In this document: positions 51,711 to 60,757 of the stretch, in pieces
How the letters are laid out: the number at the start of each line of letters is the position of its first letter
Position numbering within the stretch: position 1 is the stretch's first letter
DNA from: Chitinophagaceae bacterium
Lineage (GTDB): Bacteria > Bacteroidota > Bacteroidia > Chitinophagales > Chitinophagaceae
NCBI GenBank assembly: GCA_014379345.1
Contig: JACMLY010000122.1
Span: forward strand, 34,659-98,658
Direction of reading: 5' to 3'
Length of the DNA stretch: 64,000 nucleotides
The notes under the pieces: generated by a model
Seen by the model: the letters and a program-made list of their open reading frames with translations, nothing else
Told to the model about the DNA's origin: nothing
Database searches by the model: none
Translations under genes and position numbers: made by a program

Positions 51711-52484
51711 CTATTGAATCAATAAATTCCTGAACTCGGTTGAGTCCCCATTAAACACATTGAAATCAACTTTGCTATAGATCCCGTTCACTCTCCCCAA
51801 TTCACTGTATTGCCAGAAATGCCAATCGCGGTAGATACGTGGCTTTTCTTTTTGAAGATAATGCGCTACCCATAAAGGATAAGAATCGAATTCGTCTTTC
51901 AGATAATATTTATAGAAATCAACATTGGTATAAATGATCGGCTTGATCCCATAATGATTTTCTACTGTCAGCAGCCATTCTTTCACCCGCTGGCGTAGCT
52001 TATCACCCGAAACACCATTTGTTTGTTCTACATCCAATACGGGTGGAAGATCACCGGGTTCAAGATCAACACACTTAATAAAATTTTCTGCCTGTGTCTT
52101 TCCACTTCTGCTCGCAACAAAAAAATGATATGCTCCTCTTGCAAGCATCGCTTCCTTAGATTGTTTCCAGTTCCTCTTAAAATAAATATCCCGGTTATTA
52201 TTTCCTTCTGTTGCTTTAATAAATGCAAAGCTGATCTGTACATCCTCCACTTTCATTCCTTTTACGCTCTCCCAGTCAATTCTATCCTGGTACTTCGATA
52301 CATCGATACCATGTATATTATAGTTTGTAGGGATCTCGATCCCGAATGCATCATATTTAACAAATTTTGCCCTGCGTGCCTGCCACCATTCGTAAATTAC
52401 AACACCGAGGATGGCTACCATGCAGCCAATTCCCAATCCAATGAAAATCTTCCAGCCAATGTTCGATTTCTTTTTCTTCGCCAT
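51711..52484 (-). CDS. GH25-family lysozyme, membrane-anchored
   Basis: A 258-residue muramidase from ATG 52484 (MAKKKKSNIGW); the longer frame (to 52589) runs into repeat sequence and is rejected. A basic start and one transmembrane helix (IFIGLGIGCMVAILGVVIYEW) anchor it. The GH25 barrel has GIDVSKYQDRIDWESVK, GAYHFFVASRSGKTQA and PPVLDVEQTNG, whose acidic residues are catalytic in the family, and it ends KVDFNVFNGD. It would cleave the N-acetylmuramic acid to N-acetylglucosamine bond of peptidoglycan in the periplasm. Its promoter region is an inverted array of repeats. Confidence 0.93.
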   Translation of the reverse strand: MAKKKKSNIGWKIFIGLGIGCMVAILGVVIYEWWQARRAKFVKYDAFGIEIPTNYNIHGIDVSKYQDRIDWESVKGMKVEDVQISFAFIKATEGNNNRDIYFKRNWKQSKEAMLARGAYHFFVASRSGKTQAENFIKCVDLEPGDLPPVLDVEQTNGVSGDKLRQRVKEWLLTVENHYGIKPIIYTNVDFYKYYLKDEFDSYPLWVAHYLQKEKPRIYRDWHFWQYSELGRVNGIYSKVDFNVFNGDSTEFRNLLIQ

Positions 52485-52501
52485 GATTGTGTACAAATAT
52501 A

Positions 52502-52650
52502 CGCGGGAACGCGGAACGCTTAACGCGAAACGCTTAACGCTTAACGCGGAAAGCATGTATTTCACGCCAGAAGTCAAAAATTGGATCATTTGGCATTGCG
52601 TGTTAAGCGTTCCGCGTTAAGCGTTCTGCGTTAAGCGTCCTGCGTTCTGC
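52502..52650. repeat. Facing arrays of AACGCTT-type repeats
   Basis: The left array 52502-52554 reads repeated AACGCGGAACGCTTAACGC words; the right array 52598-52650 reads the reverse complement (GTTAAGCGTTCCGCGTTAAG). The two can pair over about 50 nt as a single long imperfect hairpin with a 43-nt loop. The array begins 18 bp upstream of the GH25 start codon. Confidence 0.85.
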
Positions 52651-52737
52651 CTAAAAAAAGAAAAGCCCAATCATAGGGTACGAACCTATATATTGAGACT
52701 TTTCGACCTTCAAACCATCTGAAGTTATACGTCCACT

Positions 52738-53538
52738 CTAACCGTTTAATATCCGTGACTTACTGATATAGTTTTTTGTTGGATGGTATATGAAGAAGCA
52801 GGATCCGTTTTTAATCGTGTTTATAACTTTTGTTGTAAGTTTTGAAGGCACAGCAGGACAACCAAAACTCCTTCCGTTAAAAGGATTGGAACGCAGAAAG
52901 CGGTCACCCACATAATCCGATCCATGTACCACAATTTTTCTTTCGTTGGCTTTATCATTAATTCCTCTTTCCAGTCCTTCAATTTGGAGTGACAGTCCAT
53001 GCCCTCCCCAATAGGTGTTGCGTGTTACATAGAAGCCCAGGCTGCTTTTATGACTTTCTTCGCTATTTGAAAAGAATTTTGCGAATTCGTTGCCTGAATT
53101 ACGACCGTGGGCCACATGGGTATTGATCAGCAATTTCATGGTCTCAAGGTCAATAATATACAAACGCTTTCTTCGTGAAGATTGACTGAAATCGCAGATG
53201 GAAAGCACATCCGTTTTTCTTAATAATTTTCTGCTCAACATGTATTGATAACCCTTCCAGGCAAACTCAAAAGCTTTTTTGCTGAGACCCGCACGTTTTA
53301 ATTTCATGCTGTCGTATAAGGCATCAGCCTGTGCAGACAGTTTGCCGGAAGTTGAAATATTAATAGAGGGAGTGGCGCCGCTTATTGTAACAACAACTGG
53401 CGCAATCACAGAAGCCTCCTGCTTTGAGGTGCCGGATATTAATATCGGGGATAATACGATGAGAAGTATACCAATATAGGTAGATACGGATTTTAATGGG
53501 CAATACATTATTCTGGTTTTTCTGGTTATCATTTGCAT
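52738..53538 (-). CDS. Murein L,D-transpeptidase catalytic domain-family protein
   Basis: A 266-residue exported protein (ATG 53508, MYCPLKSVSTYIG, may be the true start; a signal of about 25 residues follows). A region around LSKKAFEFAWKGYQYMLS is followed by a YkuD-like core: LYIIDLETMKLLINTHVAHG, FYVTRNTYWGGHGLSLQIEG, HGSDYVG and the catalytic-type motif GRSFGCPAV, in which the cysteine attacks peptidoglycan stem peptides. It would cross-link or edit the cell wall, and sits next to the GH25 lysozyme, 250 bp away, both on the minus strand. Confidence 0.85.
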   Translation of the reverse strand: MQMITRKTRIMYCPLKSVSTYIGILLIVLSPILISGTSKQEASVIAPVVVTISGATPSINISTSGKLSAQADALYDSMKLKRAGLSKKAFEFAWKGYQYMLSRKLLRKTDVLSICDFSQSSRRKRLYIIDLETMKLLINTHVAHGRNSGNEFAKFFSNSEESHKSSLGFYVTRNTYWGGHGLSLQIEGLERGINDKANERKIVVHGSDYVGDRFLRSNPFNGRSFGCPAVPSKLTTKVINTIKNGSCFFIYHPTKNYISKSRILNG

Positions 53539-53680
53539 TTCTGAAACGATAACGACTCCAAAATATTATCACATTTTCACCTATGCAAATGTTAAAGCGT
53601 ATTTATTTTATTGTGAGTAAAAATTAAAATAAATAGCCTAAGCAATTATGCTTAGCGAAGTGGAATAGAACTGATTATTA

Positions 53681-54715
53681 TCAGGTGGGTTTGTTCAACT
53701 CATTTTTGTTGGGACGGAATTCGATGCTATACACTTTCAGCAACAGGAGGAAGAGTGATATAAGGATCGGTCCGAATATCAGGCCAATGAAACCAAACAG
53801 ATTAACTCCAATGATAACTCCAAATACGGTGATCAATGGATGAACATCACCCAGTTTTCTCTGTAACCAGAAACGGAAAATATTGTCGACACTGCCTATT
53901 ATGGCAAGACCAAAAGCGAGTACGATAGCTCCTTTAACAGGATCATTACTGGCGAACAGTAACAGGGAAAGCGGTATATAGGCCAGTGCGGCACCCAGCA
54001 CCGGAAGCATACCGGTAATGCAGGTAATGACGAACCAGAACATCGGTTCGGGCACACCGATGATCAGGTAACCGATCAGGCCTACTATTCCCTGCGCCAG
54101 GGCAATCAATGGAATGCCGATGGCATTTGAGAGTACCATCCGGTTCAGATCCTTCCGTAGCATGATGATGTTCTCGTCTTTAATAGGAACCCATTCATAA
54201 AATGCCGATTCCATTTTTCTTCCTTCAGTTAACATAAAAAATAAAATGAAATACATCACTACGATCGTCACCACCGTACTTAAGGTAGCACCAAGGATCT
54301 GGGGCAGGGTTTGTGCGCCCCAGTTGGTAACCTTCTGAATATTGGCATCTGTTATAATATCTATTTTATAAGCTTTTTCGTATCGCTCGATGAAACCCTG
54401 GATAGCTTTTAGTACCTCCGATGAATGCTGAATGGCGAAACCTACTTTGGACGACATCATATTTACCAATACGAGAATCGGAAGCATAATGATCAGGAAC
54501 GAAAGAAGCATCAGCAGGAAAGCGCACAGTCCGCTTTTCCATTTGTACCTTGCCTGCAACATGAACATGTACTTTCTCATCATTACATACAATGTGTAAG
54601 CACCCAGAAATGCCGGAAGAAATGTGCTCAACTGCGACCAGAGTATAATGCCGAGTAGTACAATAAACAGCAATAATAGAATCTGGCGTATGATATTGTT
54701 GGGAATGTAGTTCAT
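53681..54715 (-). CDS. AI-2E-type (TqsA-like) permease
   Basis: A 344-residue membrane protein with about eight transmembrane segments. The conserved C-terminal blocks are VITCITGMLPVLGAALAYIP, NDPVKGAIVLAFGLAIIGS and VHPLITVFGVIIGVNLFG. Family members export autoinducer-2 or act as sodium/ion-linked transporters; substrate cannot be read here. It has no operon partner. The start ATG 54715 gives a normal length. Confidence 0.9.
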   Translation of the reverse strand: MNYIPNNIIRQILLLLFIVLLGIILWSQLSTFLPAFLGAYTLYVMMRKYMFMLQARYKWKSGLCAFLLMLLSFLIIMLPILVLVNMMSSKVGFAIQHSSEVLKAIQGFIERYEKAYKIDIITDANIQKVTNWGAQTLPQILGATLSTVVTIVVMYFILFFMLTEGRKMESAFYEWVPIKDENIIMLRKDLNRMVLSNAIGIPLIALAQGIVGLIGYLIIGVPEPMFWFVITCITGMLPVLGAALAYIPLSLLLFASNDPVKGAIVLAFGLAIIGSVDNIFRFWLQRKLGDVHPLITVFGVIIGVNLFGFIGLIFGPILISLFLLLLKVYSIEFRPNKNELNKPT

Positions 54716-54865
54716 GTATTAGCGTTGTCTTATTAAAAATAGTGATAAAACAACTGGCTGTCTCAAAACCAAAAAATAATTTACCGTTGGGTGTAATAAG
54801 ATTTCATTCGGATTTCAATAATCCAAGGGAGTCATTGACCCATACGCATCGCAATTGAGCTCCAT

Positions 54866-54920
54866 TGTGTCTCAGTGTCTTTGTGGCAATTTTTTTTAGC
54901 CACGAAGACACTAAAACACA
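54866..54920. repeat. 22-bp imperfect hairpin, GTGTCTTTGTGGC type
   Basis: Left arm 54866-54887 and right arm 54899-54920 pair with three mismatches around an 11-nt loop rich in T. It lies between the MATE gene (3' end) and the AI-2E-type gene (5' end). A half-copy is at 1218-1244. A T-rich loop rather than T-rich tail argues against a terminator. Confidence 0.75.
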
Positions 54921-54967
54921 AAGGAGAAATGTATGAGTTATATTGTCCATTCACAATGAGTCATCTT

Positions 54968-56392
54968 TCATATTTTTATTTTCTTCCACTTCCCTCTTCT
55001 GAATAATGTATAAGCTGCAACAGTGATTGCCGTTTCTGCAATCGGTATCGCAATAAACACACCTGTGGGCCCCAGAGCGAAGGTTTTTGCGAGTAATAAG
55101 GCAAGTGGAATTTGGAGCACCCAGAATCCGAACAGATTGATGATCGTTGGCGTCCAGGTATCACCGGCACCATTAAAGGCATTCGCCATCACCATTCCTA
55201 TACCATAAAAAACATAGCCGAAACTGATGATACGCAAAGCTTGAACCGCTATCTCTTTTACTGCCGGCTCGCTGGTGAACAGTGATACAATGGCCTCTGC
55301 GCCTGCAAGGAATAGAACAGAAACAATTGCCATAAAAATAGTATTGTACTTGGCGGTTGCTATCACAGAAGCTTCGGCTCTTTCAGGCTGGTTAGCTCCA
55401 AGATTTTGCCCCACCAGCGTTGCAGCAGCATTACTCATTCCCCAGGCAGGCAAAATGAAAAAGATAACAATGCGTATCGCCGTTTGATAACCTGCAGAAG
55501 CTTCACTATGTCCTGTATCCGCAACCAGTTTTGCAAGAACGATCCAGCTGCATGAGCCGATGATGAACTGAAAAGTTCCCGGGGAGGCGATACCAACAAG
55601 GGATTTAATGATAGACCAATCTATTTTTAAATGTCGAACCGACAATTTCATCTGGTTGGTCCCAAAAAATAAATGGTATAACTGGTAACAAACACCGATT
55701 CCCCTACCGATTGTGGTAGCCATGGCCGCACCGGTTAAACCAAAAGCCGGAATAGGCCCAAGCCCGCGGATCAAAATAGGACATAGAATGATGTTACAGA
55801 TATTGGCCAGCCACAAACTTTTCATGGCCATGGCTGCATCTCCTGCGCCACGGAAGATCCCATTGATCAGAAACAATAGCATGATCACAATACTACCAGC
55901 CATCATGATCCGCGTATAAGTGGTGCCCATGGCAACGGTTTCCGGTTCGGCCCCCATCAGCCTTAAAATATCAGCTGCGAAAATGTATCCTGGTATACTG
56001 ATCAATACAGTGATGAACATGGCGACCCACAAGGCTTGCATGCCTGCTTTTGCTGCGGCCTCCGGATCTTTTTCCCCGATCCTGCGGGCAACCATCGCCG
56101 TAGCAGCCATGCTTACGCCTATGGCTAACGAATAGATAATAGTCAGAACGGATTCTGTTAGTCCTACTGTTGATATTGCATGATTGCTATTAGGAAGATG
56201 ACCGACAAAGTACAAATCCACTACGGCAAATACGGATTCCATCATCATCTCGAGGATCATTGGAATGGCCAGCATGAATACAGCCCTACGGATACTACCC
56301 GTAGTATAATCCTGTTGTTCGCCTTTAATGGCGCGAAAGATCAGCGAAAAATAATCACCTATACTATATGTTTTGGTTTGATTCGAAGACAT
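54968..56392 (-). CDS. MATE-family multidrug/toxin exporter
   Basis: A 474-residue exporter with 12 predicted transmembrane segments in two pseudo-symmetric halves. Family signatures include FAVVDLYFVGHLPNSNHAI, ILSGLGLTESVLTI-like start, AAATLVGQNLGANQPERA and GRGIGVCYQLYHLF. MATE proteins use proton or sodium gradients to export cationic drugs. No regulator is next to it. The start at 56392 is preceded by a repeat-rich spacer. Confidence 0.92.
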   Translation of the reverse strand: MSSNQTKTYSIGDYFSLIFRAIKGEQQDYTTGSIRRAVFMLAIPMILEMMMESVFAVVDLYFVGHLPNSNHAISTVGLTESVLTIIYSLAIGVSMAATAMVARRIGEKDPEAAAKAGMQALWVAMFITVLISIPGYIFAADILRLMGAEPETVAMGTTYTRIMMAGSIVIMLLFLINGIFRGAGDAAMAMKSLWLANICNIILCPILIRGLGPIPAFGLTGAAMATTIGRGIGVCYQLYHLFFGTNQMKLSVRHLKIDWSIIKSLVGIASPGTFQFIIGSCSWIVLAKLVADTGHSEASAGYQTAIRIVIFFILPAWGMSNAAATLVGQNLGANQPERAEASVIATAKYNTIFMAIVSVLFLAGAEAIVSLFTSEPAVKEIAVQALRIISFGYVFYGIGMVMANAFNGAGDTWTPTIINLFGFWVLQIPLALLLAKTFALGPTGVFIAIPIAETAITVAAYTLFRRGKWKKIKI

Positions 56393-56703
56393 TTGAATGC
56401 TGTTTTGAAATTACTACTATAAATAATGGTAAAACAGGCCGACTGGCCTAACAAAGAAGAAAATAAAGGTATCCTGTGTGTTACTAAACAGCGAGCAGGA
56501 CAAACTTAGAAAATCATATGCGGAGGTTGATTAGCCGATTAGCAAATTAGCCAATTAGCAAATTTGAAAATGGAACGGCACTATACTTCATCACAATTTG
56601 CAAATCTATTATATTTTATTAAAACAAGCAGCGCAAGATTTAGCAAGTGGTTTTTGCCTTGTAACTCTATGTCCTTACACCTTAATAAACAAAATTCGTA
56701 TGA
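56393..56703. other. Intergenic spacer with degenerate word repeats
   Basis: Between the MATE gene and the CrtI-like gene. Around 56530-56566 the words AGCCGATTAGCAAATTAGCC and AATTAGCAAATT repeat several times. The rest is AT-rich with no gene, hairpin or clear promoter that I can support. Confidence 0.5.
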
Positions 56704-58401
56704 TCATCTATCCTGTATCCTGTACTCCGAATTCTGAATTCCGGATTCTGACTTTTGACTTCTTTCCTTTTTCCGCTTCATTTTACGATGAATCCATTCC
56801 GGCCAGCCAGAGGAGTCTTCTGCTTCATAAATTCTTATATTCTGATCAGGATCTGGTTTTAATAAGTCATCCATCTTGCAATTCAGGATCGTTGCTGCAG
56901 TTTGTGCTCCTGAATAACTGGCCCCGGCAACGCCATGCGCCAACACACTGGCACCGCATAAATACAGGTTTTCTATTTCTGATTTATTACGATAAGAGAA
57001 AGGACCGGTTTGCCAGAAATTTTTTTCGGTACCGTATACGCTGCCTCTGGTAGACCGGATATAGAATTCATTGGTCATCGGAGTGCCTAACTCCATTTGC
57101 ACAATATGGTCCCTGATTCCCGGAACTACTCTCTCAAGACTGTTCAGTAATTTTTCACAAATCCGATCCTTGTACTGCAAATAGGCTGCGGAATGATAAT
57201 CATCCAAATGCGAAAATTCTTTGAATGCATCATAACCGAGATAGGTAATTGCCTCAATAGTATGGTGCCTTCCATTAAAGCTCAATGGATCTTTTAAAGT
57301 GGTACAGCTGATAAAAAGCCCGGGAAATTCATCGTCCTTTAAAATATCAGTCGCTTTCATGTCTCCGAATAGCTCATCCATGTCTTTATTGCGCATCATC
57401 CAGATATTTCCGGAATCCAGTCCTGCTTTGATAACATCCATCTCCACCGTCAAAAACAACGACAGCGAGGTAACGGAATATTTTGTCTTGAGAAGTTTTT
57501 TTTGCAGTGATTTGCTTAAGTATTTAATACCTACCATTTCAGTATATGTCTTTTCCGGATCGGCATTGGAGATAACCCTTTTTGCATGTATGATCTCGCC
57601 GTTTTGTAATTCAACGCCGGCAGCCTTCCATTTTTTTTCTCCTTCGATTAATATACGCTTCACTCCATTTCCTGTTCGTACTTCCCCGCCGTGCTTTTTT
57701 ATGGCCGTGGTCATGGCCTTTACAATGGATGCTCCACCGCCGGAAGGATAAAATCCGCCGTTAAAATAATGATCCATAACGGCGCAGTGTAAGGGAAAGC
57801 TAGCCTGTGCCGGTGGCAGGCCATGATCACCGCACTGCACGTTCAGCACTTTTTGCAGAAGCCTGTCTTTGATATGCCAGCCAATCACTTTCTTCAGGCT
57901 GAATAGTCCATACTTACCCAACTGCGCAGTTCGAAAAGGAATTGTAATATTATCCCAGAAGCCATTCATTTTCGGGATTAGCTGTATTTGACGGCTCACC
58001 TGCTGAACCACTTTCAAATATTTTTTCAATCCTTTTCTCTCTTCGGGAAACCGCTTAGTAAGAGTCTCACGTAATTCTTCGATACCCGCAGGCATATCTA
58101 TACGTTCATCGCCGATCCAACAATGTTCGTAGGCTGATGGATTCATTCTAAAAAAAACCAGGTCGTTGGCAATTCCCAGGCTTTCATACAAATTGCTGGT
58201 AGACTCTCCTTTATCAAGCATACCAATATAATGAACGCCTGGACTGAAGCGGTGTCCGTTGAGGTAGAAGCTATGACACCATCCACCCGGCACATAATGT
58301 TGCTCCAGAACCAACACTTTTTGTCCGGCTTTTGCCAGGCAAAGGGCCGTTGTCAATCCCCCTGCTCCGGATCCAATAACGATCGTGTCAAATTCCTGCA
58401 T
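56704..58401 (-). CDS. CrtI/phytoene desaturase-like FAD oxidoreductase
   Basis: A 565-residue flavoprotein with the FAD motif TIVIGSGAGGLTTALCLAKAG at residues 5-25 and the family features VLEQHYVPGGWCHSF, YPSGGGASIVKAMTTAIKK and, near the end, NLYLCGASVLAHGVAGASYSG. This is the CrtI/retinol saturase/carotenoid isomerase branch. No crt neighbours are present, so carotenoid work is uncertain. The final ~25 residues (KRKKERSQKSESGIQNSEYR) are translated from a GAATTCTGAATTCC repeat and look like a recent extension of the reading frame. Confidence 0.88.
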   Translation of the reverse strand: MQEFDTIVIGSGAGGLTTALCLAKAGQKVLVLEQHYVPGGWCHSFYLNGHRFSPGVHYIGMLDKGESTSNLYESLGIANDLVFFRMNPSAYEHCWIGDERIDMPAGIEELRETLTKRFPEERKGLKKYLKVVQQVSRQIQLIPKMNGFWDNITIPFRTAQLGKYGLFSLKKVIGWHIKDRLLQKVLNVQCGDHGLPPAQASFPLHCAVMDHYFNGGFYPSGGGASIVKAMTTAIKKHGGEVRTGNGVKRILIEGEKKWKAAGVELQNGEIIHAKRVISNADPEKTYTEMVGIKYLSKSLQKKLLKTKYSVTSLSLFLTVEMDVIKAGLDSGNIWMMRNKDMDELFGDMKATDILKDDEFPGLFISCTTLKDPLSFNGRHHTIEAITYLGYDAFKEFSHLDDYHSAAYLQYKDRICEKLLNSLERVVPGIRDHIVQMELGTPMTNEFYIRSTRGSVYGTEKNFWQTGPFSYRNKSEIENLYLCGASVLAHGVAGASYSGAQTAATILNCKMDDLLKPDPDQNIRIYEAEDSSGWPEWIHRKMKRKKERSQKSESGIQNSEYRIQDR

Positions 58402-58535
58402 AAGTTAGCAAACAAGTTAATGGAATTATTTTAATTGAACATATTGTAAGTATCAGCTATGTGAATAGAATTCCAAAACAGACAGATCAGAAATGAGTAA
58501 CTTAAACCTTGAGTTAACCAAACGGTGTAGATCAT

Positions 58536-59273
58536 ATGCATTCATTCGCTGATGCCTTAAATTTAATTGACTATTCAAAAGCAGAATTCAATGTTCTTAA
58601 AGTAGAATATGCAAGAAGTACGGAACATAAAAAGATTACGATTGATCTACCGGCGAAGATCAAAAATTTCCTGGAAAATCTTCGGTCTTCTTTAGACTTT
58701 TGCACCCATAATCTCTATGAAAAATTTGGTGACCACACGAACCCACCTAAAATTATTTACTTTCCTTATGCATGGATGGGTGCTACGGAGAAAGAGTTTG
58801 TCAAAAAAGTTGAGATCTGCTTGCCGGGCATACAATCTTCGAGACCGGATATACTCGCGCTTCTGAATTCATATCAATATTACTATTCGCCGGCAAATGC
58901 CTGGTTACCTCAATTTATGGAATTGACCAATGGAAGTAACCACACAAAACTTACTCTTCAAACCGTTAACGATGTCGAGCAACTTGAAATTGATCCGGGA
59001 GTCGCTGCAACCAGATTGTTTATCCGCGGCGGAGGAGTGATAGATATGGGTGCAAATGCAGCGATCAGAAGTAAATATGGTTCGATCAGTGGCGAACAAA
59101 GTATAAACCTGGGATCTTCCATGCTGAAAAATATTCAGGGAAATATTAAGGGCGAAATGAACATGCACACCGCTATTTTTTTTGAATCAAACAATGAAGA
59201 AGTGATCTTTTTCCTGGAAAGCGTACTCGAACGGGTTTCTTCGATCAGTAATGATCTTGCTAGTGTACATTGA
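58536..59273 (+). CDS. Hypothetical protein, unknown family
   Basis: A 245-residue cytoplasmic protein that I do not recognise. It has no signal or membrane helix. The N-terminal half is helical (IKNFLENLRSSLDFCTHNLY, EKEFVKKVEICLPGIQSSR) and the C-terminal half beta-rich with low charge (VAATRLFIRGGGVIDMGANA, LGSSMLKNIQGNIKGEM). It ends FFLESVLERVSSISNDLASV. It is isolated, with a 35-bp perfect inverted repeat immediately downstream. It reads as a real gene by length and composition, but function is open. Confidence 0.6.
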   Translation: MHSFADALNLIDYSKAEFNVLKVEYARSTEHKKITIDLPAKIKNFLENLRSSLDFCTHNLYEKFGDHTNPPKIIYFPYAWMGATEKEFVKKVEICLPGIQSSRPDILALLNSYQYYYSPANAWLPQFMELTNGSNHTKLTLQTVNDVEQLEIDPGVAATRLFIRGGGVIDMGANAAIRSKYGSISGEQSINLGSSMLKNIQGNIKGEMNMHTAIFFESNNEEVIFFLESVLERVSSISNDLASVH

Positions 59274-59291
59274 ACGAAAAAAACTGTATAT

Positions 59292-59401
59292 CTCCGTGCC
59301 CTACCTCCCTTACCTCTGTGGTTAAAAAACCCTTGCATCAGAAGAGGTCTTTTGATTAAGACCAAATTTAACCACAGAGGTAAGGGAGGTAGGGCACGGA
59401 G
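59292..59401. repeat. 35-bp perfect inverted repeat, CTCTGTGGTTAAA type
   Basis: Left arm 59292-59326 and right arm 59367-59401 match without mismatch around a 40-nt loop, which itself holds GGTCTT and AAGACC. It lies between the two convergent genes at 58536-59273 and 59457-60188. A half-copy (CCTCTGTGGTTAAA) is at 51319-51332. Confidence 0.9.
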
Positions 59402-59456
59402 GTACACGGTATTCTTCATATCAATATTCTTATCTGAACGGCATTGCACGATGGAT

Positions 59457-60188
59457 TTACAAGGCAAGCTTTTTTTTAAAAACAATTGACGCCAGCGTAA
59501 CGCTATATAACAAAGAAGATATTATTGCAATGAGTAAATCATCAAGAATGTTATGGGGCATATAGACTATTCTAGGGATAAAGATGACGATCGCTGCCAC
59601 TATTACCAGTAACCAGAATTTTATAAAATTACCTTCTGACCGTTCTTTTTTTGCGCATGGCAGCTTCAGAATAAAAATGATTATGACCACAACTCCAATT
59701 AATGTGTTGATGTATTGGATCAGAAAAGGGATTTCCAATTCCCGGCCGGAGAAATAAATATTTCCTTTTAGTTGGGGAAATATATTGATAAACCAGCCAT
59801 CAAAATGTGAAAAGCTATCCCAGAAGAAATGAGATGCGCCTCCGATAACCATGGATAAAATAATAACCATCCAACTGCTGATAAATCTTTTGTTCCAGTT
59901 GAAATTGATAAAAGGTGAAAACCTTCGACGAAAAAATGAAGGAAGGTTGGAAATTAAAGGATCTCTGATAATATTATGAAACAGGAAGGTTATCAGTAAG
60001 CCGGCCGGCAAACCAAAACAGAAAAACCCCAACCAGGAATGCGTGAGGCTTTTTTCGCCATACATGCGTATAAAAGCCTCAAAGTCGGGCATCACGCTGC
60101 CCACAATGAGGGCCGTTGTCGAGATCCATTTTTTAGGTAAATACTGAAGCGGTAAAACGATTGCCGGATGAGCAAGAGTAAAGGGCAT
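59457..60188 (-). CDS. DUF4184 membrane protein
   Basis: A 243-residue membrane protein with several hydrophobic segments. The N-terminal signature FTLAHPAIVLPLQYLPKKW, followed by GSVMPDFEAFIRMYGEKSLTH, is diagnostic of DUF4184. The conserved histidine, aspartate and glutamate residues suggest a metal site similar to other membrane hydrolase-like families, but no function is established. It is convergent with the unknown gene at 58536. A TACATTTG -7-like element at 60239-60246 could be its promoter, but the -33 box is unclear. Confidence 0.8.
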   Translation of the reverse strand: MPFTLAHPAIVLPLQYLPKKWISTTALIVGSVMPDFEAFIRMYGEKSLTHSWLGFFCFGLPAGLLITFLFHNIIRDPLISNLPSFFRRRFSPFINFNWNKRFISSWMVIILSMVIGGASHFFWDSFSHFDGWFINIFPQLKGNIYFSGRELEIPFLIQYINTLIGVVVIIIFILKLPCAKKERSEGNFIKFWLLVIVAAIVIFIPRIVYMPHNILDDLLIAIISSLLYSVTLASIVFKKKLAL

Positions 60189-60246
60189 AATATGTGATTC
60201 TTATATGTAACCTGCCGTATTTTTATAGCAGGAATTTGCAAATGTA

Positions 60247-60757
60247 CAGTTATCGGAATAATAGGAGGAACGGTGGTGTAAAAAGGATTCTTTTGAAATT
60301 GAGAAATGACTGCTATTTACAATTAGCACAAACGTTATGAGATTTCTCAATACGTGGCATCTTGATGCTATGATAAGAACCCGAGCGCTTCGTTGCATCT
60401 CAGGGAATCGCATTTTTAGCGAGTCTGATAATAATCTAAAATTTAAAGCACTAAGTCTCTCAGATGCCTCCTTCGTCGGCATGACAGGAGGGAACTTGTT
60501 TCCCATTCTGTCGATAAGAGGGATGTGGCACGCCGATGGTATCTGGATTTAAGAAGGGTTCTATGGCCTTTTGCAGATTTGTTTCTACAAGATTAGATAC
60601 GCACAATAGGATGGCTTGTGCGCCAGGCTTTATCAGATATTCTATACCTTCACTTCAATGACTCCGGCATTCCTGTTAAACTTATTATTGAACCTCTTCT
60701 AATAGAAAATGGGAATCCTAAACTGGCTCATTCCAATTCCGGTATAATCATTAAGTA
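60247..60757. other. Intergenic region with a repeat unit
   Basis: Spacer between the DUF4184 and SNF2 genes. At 60457-60490 it contains, in inverted orientation, one unit of the repeat that forms the tandem array after 63683 (CAGATGCCTCCTTCGTCGGC). Part of the rest is moderately GC-rich for an intergenic region. Short open frames across it (for example 60337-60552) have no family signal and are not accepted. Confidence 0.6.

Noticed and set aside
52485..52589. N-terminal extension of the GH25 lysozyme
   Set aside because: It is translated repeat sequence upstream of the basic-plus-helix start at 52484.
56704..58401. Carotenoid biosynthesis assignment (crtI)
   Set aside because: No crt neighbours; the family also includes retinol saturase-like and other enzymes.
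60337..60552. 71-codon frame upstream of the SNF2 gene
   Set aside because: It runs through a repeat unit and non-coding sequence and has no family signal.
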